From CAYZYO01 sp964482585 (lineage in GTDB: Bacteria; Bacillota; Syntrophomonadia; Syntrophomonadales; Syntrophomonadaceae), in the NCBI GenBank assembly GCA_964482585.1, contig CAYZYO010000082.1:1-11103 (forward strand): 11,103 nucleotides of DNA, in the 5' to 3' direction. This document shows positions 1 through 6,633 of this stretch, piece after piece. The notes under the pieces are model-generated. The model made no database searches. It was not told where the DNA came from and saw only the letters and a list, made by a program, of their open reading frames with translations. The translations under genes were made by a program, and so were the position numbers. Every line of letters starts with the position of its first letter. Within the stretch, counting starts at the first letter, position 1.

Positions 1-110
1 TCTACTAATGGTACATTAAGGGCCTCAACCAGTTCTTCAAGCCCTACCCGTTCTGAACGTATGAATAAAATAGCTTCTATTGCTCCCTTTATCTCATCCC
101 GCATTAACAT
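1..110 (-). CDS. scpB: Segregation and condensation protein B, N-terminal fragment (cut by window edge)
   Basis: Only the first 36 codons are in the window; the gene continues past position 1. The fragment begins MLMRDEIKGAIEAILF and reads on through a helix rich in E, A and L. This matches the start of the first winged-helix domain of ScpB, the kleisin-associated subunit of the SMC-ScpAB chromosome condensin. The ATG at 110-108 directly abuts the TAA stop of scpA (TAAATG on the coding strand), so the two are almost certainly co-translated. An AGGTGA stretch inside the scpA end could serve as ribosome binding site; a second ATG two codons in (104-102) is a possible alternative start. The identification rests on the short N-terminal match plus position after scpA, the usual order in Bacillota. 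Confidence 0.88.
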   Translation of the reverse strand, partial: MLMRDEIKGAIEAILFIRSERVGLEELVEALNVPLV

Positions 111-839
111 TTAATCGTTCACCTGCAAAATAATGATAATATCATCAAACAGTCTTTGCTGTATAGCTTGTACTTTCTGTAATTTGATTAATTCCAATAA
201 AGCCAGGAAAAGAGCTGATACCTCTTTGACACTGATTACACCTGTAAACAATTCCTGGAAAACCAGTCCATCTTTATTCACTAGTAAAATTTTAATAATC
301 TCTTCCATTTTGTCTCTGATATTAATATCACCCTGGGGAAGTTTAATACTATTTTGCGTTTTAACCCGGCTTTGCATCACAGATAAATACGCTTTAAACA
401 AGTTCCTTGTATTTCCTGCAACCTTCTCTTCCCCTTGAAAAGTAAAGCCATCATTATCGCGATAAAATATCCGTTTACACTGCCCATCTTGTCTTAATCT
501 CAAATGCTCGGCAGCTATTTTATACTTTTTATAATCCAGCAGCCTTTGTATTAGTTCCTCTCTGGGATCTAAGTTATCTTCCTCATCTGTCATCTCTGCA
601 TCAGAAGGAAAATGTGGTAACAGCATTCGAGATTTCAGGTTGAGCAGATAGGAAGCCATAATCAAGAAATCCCCCAGCTTTTCTAGCTCAAAGTCGCCGG
701 TAGCATCTAAATACTCCAGATATTGTTCAGTAATGACTGCCACCGGGATATCGTAAATATCCAGTTCATCTTTTTCAATAAGATAGAGAAGCAGATCAAG
801 AGGTCCATGAAACGCTTCAATATCCACTACATACCTCAT
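111..839 (-). CDS. scpA: Segregation and condensation protein A (kleisin subunit of SMC-ScpAB)
   Basis: The 242-residue protein is the usual length for ScpA. It opens with the family signature at residues 7-19 (IEAFHGPLDLLLY), followed by the acidic IEKDELDIYDIP segment and a KLGDFLIMASYLLNLKSRMLLP helix (about 55-75) that contacts the SMC neck in characterised homologues. A central acidic and charged linker (about 78-150) leads to a C-terminal winged-helix region (about 175-242) that binds the SMC head. ScpA bridges the SMC dimer and with ScpB forms the condensin that compacts and segregates the replicated nucleoid. The ATG at 839-837 is preceded by GGGGAG at a spacing of 6 nt. The stop abuts the scpB ATG. 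The gene follows a 369-bp gap holding a repeat element, so it probably has its own promoter, but none is convincing. Confidence 0.96.
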   Translation of the reverse strand: MRYVVDIEAFHGPLDLLLYLIEKDELDIYDIPVAVITEQYLEYLDATGDFELEKLGDFLIMASYLLNLKSRMLLPHFPSDAEMTDEEDNLDPREELIQRLLDYKKYKIAAEHLRLRQDGQCKRIFYRDNDGFTFQGEEKVAGNTRNLFKAYLSVMQSRVKTQNSIKLPQGDINIRDKMEEIIKILLVNKDGLVFQELFTGVISVKEVSALFLALLELIKLQKVQAIQQRLFDDIIIILQVND

Positions 840-915
840 TTACTTCTCCCCTACTCAAGTAACCCCTCACGCCCACAGGACACAACCACTTATGAAAACA
901 AAGAGGTGGATTAAC

Positions 916-941
916 CACAGATGAACACAGATTTCACAGAT
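916..941. repeat. Three CACAGAT heptamers at 9-10 bp spacing
   Basis: The heptamer CACAGAT occurs at 916-922, 926-932 and 935-941, close to one helical turn apart. The pattern (ACCACAGATGAACACAGAT, then a third copy) resembles a short motif I recall from intergenic DNA of many unrelated bacteria. It sits between scpA and repeat copy 1. Its function is unknown to me. It could be decayed repeat sequence or part of a larger dispersed element that includes the adjacent copy 1. Confidence 0.5.
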
Positions 942-966
942 GCTTTTGTTTTCCATCTCAAACAAT

Positions 967-1139
967 TTATAATGTTTTACCTTAATTCTACAGTGAATCC
1001 CTAATTCTTATATCTTACCGTAGAGGAGACTTCAGTCTCCGACCAGCCAGAATTCAGGATGAAAGGGCGTCGACTGAAGTCGCCTCTACGGTTCTGTCCA
1101 GTAAGGTGACTGCATTAAGCGTTTATTTTCGTACTAAAA
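967..1139 (+). repeat. Dispersed hairpin-bearing intergenic repeat, copy 1
   Basis: This segment matches the reverse complement of 10894-11103 along nearly its whole length. The core (1018-1091) is bounded by CCGTAGAGG at 1018-1026 and its exact inverse CCTCTACGG at 1083-1091. Inside the left arm, GGAGAC (1025-1030), TTCA and GTCTCC (1035-1040) form a 6-bp hairpin. The right arm, around CGACTGAAGTCG (1071-1082), forms a shorter one. The right flank (1092-1139, including AAGGTGACTGCATTAA) and the left flank (967-1017, TTATAAT...TAATTCTT) are also shared with copy 2, so the mobile or duplicated unit is larger than the core. No coding capacity is seen. It resembles a REP doublet or MITE; the family is not identified. 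Confidence 0.85.
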
Positions 1140-1208
1140 TAATCCTATTAATAAATATTATAATTAGGTAATGATTTCTAAAATGCGAACCCTCTTTGAT
1201 AAAAAGGA

Positions 1209-1829
1209 TTAAAATATTATAAAATATAAAGCATTATAAAATAAATTGGTTAAAGGCCACAGCAATTTAGGGATAATTCCGGTTATAATTAGCACCAGCA
1301 AAATTACAAAACCATATTGTTCTAGTGCGTACATAAATCTGGTGCCTGAATCTGGAAGGATACCTGCCAGGATTTTGGAGCCATCCAGGGGAGGAACCGG
1401 TATTAGATTAAAGGCGGCTAAAATAAGATTAATGTATATTAGAGGTTGTATTAAGGCAATCGCCATCTCCCCCCATTCTACCCCTTGAAATGGTACTACA
1501 ATTCTTAATAAAATCATACCAATAAAAGCCAATAAAATATTCATAGCCGGTCCAGCTAATGACACCAGCATCATTCCCTGTTTTATGCCAATATTCTTGA
1601 AATTATAGGGATTTACCTGAACCGGTTTGGCCCAGCCAAATTTAAATATTAGAAGCATTAGAAAACCGATCCAGTCAATATGCGGCAGGGGATTTAATGT
1701 AAGCCTCCCCTGGTAATAAGCTGTATTATCACCCAGTAAATAAGCTACCTTTCCATGTGCATATTCATGAAAAGTTAAAGCAATTACTATTGCCGGCAGC
1801 CAGATTAGCATTTCAACTAAAGACGGCAT
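1209..1829 (-). CDS. Site-2 protease family membrane metalloprotease (M50)
   Basis: The 206-residue polytopic membrane protein carries the zinc motif HEYAH at residues 21-25 inside the first hydrophobic helix. The second signature, NLIPVPPLDG, lies at 141-150, with Asp149 as the third zinc ligand. The GWAKPVQVNPYNF stretch (65-77) is typical of the short M50 branch without a PDZ domain. About five or six hydrophobic segments are visible. Such enzymes cleave substrates within the membrane; no substrate can be named here. The ATG at 1829 lies inside the end of the upstream nucleotidyltransferase gene (17-bp overlap), with AGGAGGG about 11 nt upstream, a little far. The ATG at residue 7 (1811) is the alternative but has no ribosome binding site. 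The overlap implies translational coupling with the upstream gene. Confidence 0.92.
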   Translation of the reverse strand: MPSLVEMLIWLPAIVIALTFHEYAHGKVAYLLGDNTAYYQGRLTLNPLPHIDWIGFLMLLIFKFGWAKPVQVNPYNFKNIGIKQGMMLVSLAGPAMNILLAFIGMILLRIVVPFQGVEWGEMAIALIQPLIYINLILAAFNLIPVPPLDGSKILAGILPDSGTRFMYALEQYGFVILLVLIITGIIPKLLWPLTNLFYNALYFIIF

Positions 1830-4452
1830 TATTAAACTTTCCCTCCTCTATCCATTGTTTTACTGTCGCTATTTCTTCTTCTCGGGTATTTACTGCTCCA
1901 TTCAATTTAAGATTATATAGATTATGAAAGATAATTCCAAATAAGGGGCCCTGTTTGAGTCCTAATTGCTTAAGATCATTCCCGTTAATATGAACCTTTA
2001 CCGTATCCTTTAAATCTAAATACCTGACAATCTTCTCCCACAGATGCTCGTCTTTAACACAAAGGAGCAAATAAATTACGGTTTCTGCCTGCCAGGCATG
2101 CATTATTTGATTAATCTGACTGGGAAGTAGGTCGGGGTTGGCTGCAAAATATTCAACTACTGCCGGTACTTTTAATGATTCGATTATATTCTTGCGGACA
2201 TCCTTTTTAACCGGGTATTTATCTACAATTGCGTCAACATCGCTTTCGATTAGTTTATTAAATATAACCATAAGATAGACCAGCCAGGATTTTACGTTCA
2301 TCCGGTGATATCTTTCCTCCCACCACCCGACAACAATAGGGATTCGTTTAAAGATATTCCAGTTGAGATCCTCAATTTTAACCTGGGGAAATAAGTAGTT
2401 CCAAATACCTATTTCTTGAATCCGTTTAAGTGAAGGAACCGGATTTTTCTCGCTTAAAATAAGGACTAATTCATGTATTATACGTTTATAGGATAATTTT
2501 CCCAATAGTCTTCGTTCTACCGCATCCCTGGCAAAACGCAGAGTATCTGATTCTATGGTAAATTTATACCTTTGTTCAAATCGTATAGCTCTAAGGATTC
2601 TGGTAGGATCTTCAACAAAACTAAGATTATAAAGGATACGGATATATCCTTGCTCCAGATCCTTTCGCCCACCAAAATAGTCAATTAAATTGCCAAATAT
2701 ATCGGGATTAAGACAAAGGGCTAACGTATTAATAGTGAAATCACGCCGGTATAAATCTTCTTTAAGTGACGACTTTTCCACCCTTGGAAGGGCTGCAGGA
2801 AATTCATAATACTCGGTACGGGCGGTTGCTACATCTATCTTGTTTCCATCAGGTAGTACAACTACCGCTGTTTTAAACTGTTCATGTACCTGCTCTCTTC
2901 CACCCAGCCTTTCAGCTATGGTTTTGGCCAGTAGTATCCCGTCTCCTTCCACAACCAGGTCTATATCATAATTAGGTACCTGTAAAAAGAAATCCCTTAC
3001 AAATCCCCCCACACAATATACTCTAGAACCTAATGTCTCAGCTATTTCACCGATCAGCCTGAGCTTATAAAGAATTTTCGTTGGCAGCCTATTCTGCAGT
3101 AAATTAGAATAATTGTTCTCCCCATTATTAGAAAACGAGTATAATACCTCATGGTCCTCAGGATAATCATCTCCGTGCAGGGTCCTTAGAATGTCAGTAC
3201 GCGAGACTATGCCAGTCATTTTCCCATTATCTATAACCGGCAGTCTTCCAATATCATGCTCAACCATCAGTCTTTGAATTTCAGCAAGGGAGGTATCCGG
3301 TGAAACCGCTATTACTGTGGTAGTCATAAAACCCTTTACCGGTGCATGTCCGAGTTCATGAATTTTTGCTTTATCTACATCCCTTCGGGATATTACGCCA
3401 ACTATCTTATCACCTTCAGTAACCGGCAAGCCGGAATGGCCATATCTAAGCATTAATCGCCCTACTTCTTCCATAGTAATATCCATAGGAATTGTCTTTA
3501 CCGGTGTAGACATAATATCTCCTGCCAGCAAGCCTGGGTAGCTTTTATCTTTTAATTCCCTGAGAATTACCTGTTTAACTTCTCCCGTATTCTTATTTTT
3601 GACTATTGCCGATGCCGCTTTTTCATGCCCTCTCCCCCCAAGTACTCTTACAATATCGTTTACCTTGACATTACTTGTTCGGCTTCTTCCCACAACATTT
3701 ACTTTCCCCTGCATGAGAACTAAAGAAAAAACCACATCACTGTTTTCAATTTCAAACAATCTATGGGTCACTTCATCAAGACCGGGAATAAATTCTTCGA
3801 TATCTAAAACAGCGATAACTATATCTACATTTTTTATCCGGTAATGAGTAGTATTATTGAGCAGCCTATGCAAAAGATTTCTCTGCTCTCCTGAAAAAGG
3901 CTGTTCCATAAAGTTAGCTACTATAAAAAGGTTGGCCCCCTGGTTTAACAAGAAGGCTACTGCCAAAACATCCCGTGGTGTAGTAGAAGAGAATAAAAGA
4001 CTTCCGGTATCCTCATAAATACCCAGGGTTAAAATAGTAGCATCAAAAGAGCTTATACTAATTTTTTTCTTGATGATTTCTTCTACTAGAATTGTAGTTA
4101 CTGCACCCACTTGATCATTTATTTTTAGACTTCCCTCAAGATCGTCAGGGGCTTTTGGATGGTGATCATAAACATAGAAATCAATGTCTTTTCTATCTGC
4201 AAGGGGTTTTAAATGGCCTAATCTATTTGCATTTGCTGTATCTACTATTATCATACGGCTGACTTGATTAAAATCAATCTCTTTAGGGTACTTAATATTT
4301 AATGAATCCTTGTATAATCCCATAAATTTCTTGACATTTTTGGAAAGGGTGCCCGAAAATACCAGGGTCGCATAAGGATAAATTTTGCCAGCAGCAATCA
4401 TAGCAGCTAAACCATCAAAGTCCAGTGCATTATGAGATGTAATTATCTCCAA
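1813..4452 (-). CDS. DHH phosphoesterase - CBS pair - tRNA nucleotidyltransferase fusion (CCA- or A-adding enzyme)
   Basis: Three modules lie in one 879-residue chain. Residues 1-300 are a DHH/DHHA1 phosphoesterase: SHNALDFDG (6-14), DTAN (71-74), DHH (96-98), YEDTG (146-150) and GGRGHEKAAS (272-281), so metal-binding residues look intact. Residues 310-428 are two CBS domains, which usually bind adenine nucleotides. Residues about 455-879 are a class II nucleotidyltransferase: GGFVRD (482-487), DID (496-498), RRDFTIN (569-575), and EDPTR (614-618) matching the EDxxR nucleotide-selection motif, then an RNA-binding helical tail. The enzyme should act on tRNA 3' ends. I recall the same architecture in the Aquifex A-adding enzyme, so it could add only the terminal A or the whole CCA; sequence reading alone does not decide. 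The start is TTG at 4452, with GGGGGAG 9 nt upstream. It overlaps the protease gene downstream. Confidence 0.93.
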   Translation of the reverse strand: MEIITSHNALDFDGLAAMIAAGKIYPYATLVFSGTLSKNVKKFMGLYKDSLNIKYPKEIDFNQVSRMIIVDTANANRLGHLKPLADRKDIDFYVYDHHPKAPDDLEGSLKINDQVGAVTTILVEEIIKKKISISSFDATILTLGIYEDTGSLLFSSTTPRDVLAVAFLLNQGANLFIVANFMEQPFSGEQRNLLHRLLNNTTHYRIKNVDIVIAVLDIEEFIPGLDEVTHRLFEIENSDVVFSLVLMQGKVNVVGRSRTSNVKVNDIVRVLGGRGHEKAASAIVKNKNTGEVKQVILRELKDKSYPGLLAGDIMSTPVKTIPMDITMEEVGRLMLRYGHSGLPVTEGDKIVGVISRRDVDKAKIHELGHAPVKGFMTTTVIAVSPDTSLAEIQRLMVEHDIGRLPVIDNGKMTGIVSRTDILRTLHGDDYPEDHEVLYSFSNNGENNYSNLLQNRLPTKILYKLRLIGEIAETLGSRVYCVGGFVRDFFLQVPNYDIDLVVEGDGILLAKTIAERLGGREQVHEQFKTAVVVLPDGNKIDVATARTEYYEFPAALPRVEKSSLKEDLYRRDFTINTLALCLNPDIFGNLIDYFGGRKDLEQGYIRILYNLSFVEDPTRILRAIRFEQRYKFTIESDTLRFARDAVERRLLGKLSYKRIIHELVLILSEKNPVPSLKRIQEIGIWNYLFPQVKIEDLNWNIFKRIPIVVGWWEERYHRMNVKSWLVYLMVIFNKLIESDVDAIVDKYPVKKDVRKNIIESLKVPAVVEYFAANPDLLPSQINQIMHAWQAETVIYLLLCVKDEHLWEKIVRYLDLKDTVKVHINGNDLKQLGLKQGPLFGIIFHNLYNLKLNGAVNTREEEIATVKQWIEEGKFNNAVFS

Positions 4453-4485
4453 ATTTTTAAACTCCCCCCTTTTTTAGATACATGA

Positions 4486-4494
4486 ATTATAACA
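4486..4494 (-). promoter_or_regulatory. Extended -10 promoter for the nucleotidyltransferase-protease operon
   Basis: The minus strand reads TGTTATAAT, a perfect TATAAT with the TGn extension. No good -35 hexamer lies 16-18 bp upstream, as is common for extended -10 promoters. Transcription would begin near 4479, giving a leader of about 27 nt before the TTG start. The site lies just past the lysA terminator, which fits an independent transcription unit. Confidence 0.55.
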
Positions 4495-4530
4495 TACCTT
4501 ACTACCAGTTGTATTAAAACAAAGGGTTAG

Positions 4531-4558
4531 GGGGGACAGGATTAATCACCCGTCCCCC
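4531..4558 (-). terminator. Rho-independent terminator of lysA
   Basis: A 10-bp stem (4531-4540 with 4549-4558, one G-U pair in the minus-strand RNA) encloses an 8-nt loop. The stem is GC-rich (GGGGGAC...GTCCCCC). It begins 5 bp after the lysA stop. The U-rich part (TTTGTTTT, minus strand) starts about 8 nt after the stem, so efficiency may be partial. Confidence 0.7.
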
Positions 4559-4563
4559 AATAT

Positions 4564-5871
4564 CTATTTAAGCCGGTCAGGTACAAGATCATTTCGTATC
4601 AAATCATCATAGGTCTCCCGTTTTACAATGGTTTCTGCAATACCTTGATTAGCAAGAACCATGGCCGGTCTAGTCACCCGGTTATAATTGCTGGACATAG
4701 AATAGTTATAGGCCCCAGTTGTAAAAACTACTAATATATCCCCCGGTTCTGCCCGGGGCAATTTAGCATCCCATATCAACATATCACCTGATTCACAGCA
4801 TTTGCCTGCTATTGACACTGTTTCCCCAGGAGCTTGATCCATTTTATTAGCTATAGCCGCAGTATATTGCGCATTGTAAAGTGCTGGTCGCGGATTATCA
4901 GTCATTCCACCATCAATCGCCAGATATTTTCTCACTCCGGGTACTTCATTTATTGAACCAACAGTATAGAGGGTAATTCCTGCAGGACTTGATATTGCCC
5001 TTCCAGGTTCGATAACTATCCTGGGAATCTTCAACTTCCTTTCCCGGCACTTTTCCTGTACCGTATGCATTACTGCTTCTGCCCATTGATGGGGTGTACA
5101 GGGAGTATCACCATGATAATAATATATTCCAAAACCACCACCCACATCTAGTTCATCAAATTCATGCCCGGTCATATTCCTTACCTGGTGCATAAAATCT
5201 ATCATTACCGACACTGCGTGCCTGAAAGACTCCATTTCGAATATCTGTGAACCTATATGGCAGTGCAGTCCTACTAATTTTAAATGCCTATTTTTAACAG
5301 CGGTTTTAATACCTGCCATAGCCTGATCGCCAATAGTGAACCCAAATTTTGAATCAAGCTGCCCGGTTTGAATATATTCATGGGTATGGGCTTCAACTCC
5401 CGGAGTTATTCTTAACATAATATCCTGGTTTTTTTCCTCCCGGGCACATATTGTATTTAATAACTCCAGCTCATAGAAATTATCAACTACAATTCGCCCT
5501 ACACCAGCTCTACAAGCCATTTTTAATTCATCCTGGCTTTTATTATTACCATGAAAATAGACCTTCCCCAGCGGGAAACCCGCCTGTAAAGTGGTATAGA
5601 GTTCTCCACCAGACACCACATCTAATCCCAACCCCTCCTGTTCAACTATACGGCAAATAGCTAGATTAGTCAGTGCTTTGCTGGCATAAAGTACTAAAGA
5701 ATCACCCAATCTATTAAAAGCATCCCTAAAACTGCGGCAGTTTTGGCGAAAGCCCGCTTCATCAATTACCCATAATGGAGTACCAAAGTTTTTTGCTAGA
5801 TCAATGGTATCTATTCCTCCTACCTCTAAATGATTATTATTGTTTATCTTCATAGTACCTGTTAAATACAA
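4564..5871 (-). CDS. lysA: Diaminopimelate decarboxylase
   Basis: This PLP enzyme removes CO2 from meso-diaminopimelate to give lysine, the last step of the pathway. Numbering from the TTG at 5871 (435 residues), the PLP lysine is Lys65 in YASKALTN, HCHIGSQ is at 203-209, GGGFG at 244-248, EPGR at 288-291, and CCESGD at 358-363 supplies the active-site Cys and Glu from the partner subunit. YNYSMSSNYN near 388-397 completes the site. The barrel and C-terminal beta domain are full length. The start chosen is TTG, 9 nt after AGGAGA, giving MYLTGTMKIN, which fits the family's usual MxLxGTM opening. The GTG at 5880 touches that ribosome binding site, and the ATG at 5853 has only a weak one. The gene has its own promoter and terminator. 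Confidence 0.97.
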   Translation of the reverse strand: MYLTGTMKINNNNHLEVGGIDTIDLAKNFGTPLWVIDEAGFRQNCRSFRDAFNRLGDSLVLYASKALTNLAICRIVEQEGLGLDVVSGGELYTTLQAGFPLGKVYFHGNNKSQDELKMACRAGVGRIVVDNFYELELLNTICAREEKNQDIMLRITPGVEAHTHEYIQTGQLDSKFGFTIGDQAMAGIKTAVKNRHLKLVGLHCHIGSQIFEMESFRHAVSVMIDFMHQVRNMTGHEFDELDVGGGFGIYYYHGDTPCTPHQWAEAVMHTVQEKCRERKLKIPRIVIEPGRAISSPAGITLYTVGSINEVPGVRKYLAIDGGMTDNPRPALYNAQYTAAIANKMDQAPGETVSIAGKCCESGDMLIWDAKLPRAEPGDILVVFTTGAYNYSMSSNYNRVTRPAMVLANQGIAETIVKRETYDDLIRNDLVPDRLK

Positions 5872-5880
5872 AGACTCCAC

Positions 5881-5886
5881 TCTCCT
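5881..5886 (-). promoter_or_regulatory. lysA ribosome binding site that decides the start
   Basis: AGGAGA on the minus strand is 9 nt before TTG 5871, a workable distance. It directly abuts the longer GTG start at 5880, which makes that start unlikely. Confidence 0.6.
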
Positions 5887-5911
5887 AAAAGTATTTTCGT
5901 AAATTGTGCTT

Positions 5912-5941
5912 ATTTTAGCATTTTGTAAATTACTGCGTCAA
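5912..5941 (-). promoter_or_regulatory. Sigma-A-type promoter of lysA
   Basis: On the minus strand, TTGACG (-35, positions 5941-5936) and TAAAAT (-10, 5917-5912) are each one base from consensus and are separated by 18 bp. Transcription would begin near 5904, about 33 nt before the TTG start. That leader is far too short for a lysine riboswitch. Confidence 0.7.
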
Positions 5942-6000
5942 TAATATCGGCTTAAATATACACTATGCATAAATACAATCCTAAGTTTTGATATTATAAA

Positions 6001-6028
6001 TAAAAAACCCGGGATTTATAGCCCGAGT
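6001..6028 (-). terminator. Rho-independent terminator of the LapA-type gene
   Basis: Minus-strand RNA forms a 7-bp stem (ACUCGGG with CCCGGGU, one G-U pair; positions 6028-6022 and 6013-6007) around an 8-nt loop. It is followed at once by a U-tract (TTTTTTATTT). It lies 50 bp past the stop at 6078 and ahead of the lysA promoter. Confidence 0.8.
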
Positions 6029-6077
6029 CATATATAGTATATATACAATAAACTAAGCGTTTATCAGTTTAAAACTC

Positions 6078-6404
6078 TTATTCTCTTTCAGCACTTGTTT
6101 CTATAAAATTCTGTTCGTCTTTATTAGCTACACCAGCAACCTTCAATTCATTTAGTTCTTTTAATAATTCTTTATTAGCGGTTGTTAGTTCTTTTATTTT
6201 TTTAGCCAATTTAAAATAACGAACACTATTTAGTAGAAATGTGGTTAAAGCGCCAATACAGGTAGCAATCAAAACCACTACCGCAAGTGGTATATCCGGA
6301 GAACCCCAATTAAGAAAATTCACGGTAACTACTGAAGTATTTTGGAAAACAAAAACAGCTATCCCTACTAAAAAAACTAAAGCTAATAATAAAGAATACT
6401 GCAT
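6078..6404 (-). CDS. LapA-domain (DUF1049-type) small inner-membrane protein
   Basis: This 108-residue protein has two hydrophobic helices (about 4-20 and 38-58). They are joined by a short segment with the family pattern FQNTSVVTVNFLNW (20-33). A basic, heptad-like coiled coil follows (about 63-88, KLAKKIKELTTANKELLKELNELK) with a polar acidic tail. This matches the lipopolysaccharide assembly protein A domain family; in Gram-negatives LapA acts with LapB in LPS assembly, but the role in Bacillota is unclear and no LPS genes are nearby. The ATG at 6404 has AGGAGG 10 nt upstream. The gene is bounded by the secF terminator upstream and its own terminator downstream, so it is probably transcribed alone. 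No clear promoter was found in the AT-rich 170 bp upstream. Confidence 0.82.
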   Translation of the reverse strand: MQYSLLLALVFLVGIAVFVFQNTSVVTVNFLNWGSPDIPLAVVVLIATCIGALTTFLLNSVRYFKLAKKIKELTTANKELLKELNELKVAGVANKDEQNFIETSAERE

Positions 6405-6574
6405 AAAACTAATACCTCCTACTCCTGAAAAGAATAAAATATCTCTTCTAAGTTTTCTATTCGAGCAAAAATTAATAATACCTTTCTTATTCTTAATAAT
6501 TAATGCTTCTTTTACTAATATTGATCAACCTCTATGCTAAGTTTTCTCAAACATTGTATGCCAATTATAATGGT

Positions 6575-6606
6575 AAAAAATAGGGCTTCATCTAGAAGCC
6601 CTATTT
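6575..6606 (-). terminator. Strong rho-independent terminator of the tgt-secF cluster
   Basis: A perfect 12-bp stem (6578-6589 with 6595-6606; AAATAGGGCTTC and its inverse) has a 5-nt loop (ATCTA). On the minus strand it runs into a T-tract from the six A residues at 6575-6580. It lies 28 bp past the secF stop. The plus strand downstream is also T-rich, so it could work in both directions. Confidence 0.9.
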
Positions 6607-6633
6607 ATTTAAATTCTATTTTGGTTCCATATT

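Larger units (their letters stand above)
840..1208. other. Gene-free stretch between the site-2 protease gene and scpA
   Basis: This 369-bp gap has no credible ORF on either strand. From scpA outward it holds the scpA ribosome binding site, about 60 bp of unassigned sequence, a CACAGAT triplet motif (916-941), the inverted repeat copy 1 (967-1139) and an AT-rich stretch next to the protease gene. An imperfect AT-rich inverted repeat at 1144-1168 (CCTA...TAGG outer arms), followed on the minus strand by ATTATTTT, might act as a weak terminator for the protease operon, but it is poor. No clear promoter for scpA is visible. Confidence 0.8.

Noticed and set aside
133..438. Plus-strand open frame opposite scpA, and similar plus-strand frames opposite secD, lysA and tgt (for example 10124-10411)
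   Set aside because: They lie wholly inside well-supported minus-strand genes and show no recognisable domain; they are antisense shadows.
976..1004. Possible minus-strand promoter for scpA inside repeat copy 1 (TTCACT, 17 bp, CATTAT)
   Set aside because: Both hexamers match only 4 of 6, and the -35 is not conserved in copy 2; too weak in AT-rich DNA.
6405..6574. Promoter for the LapA-type gene (candidates TATTAT or TTGATC in the AT-rich upstream region)
   Set aside because: No pair of hexamers had good matches at correct spacing; AT-rich background makes chance hits likely.
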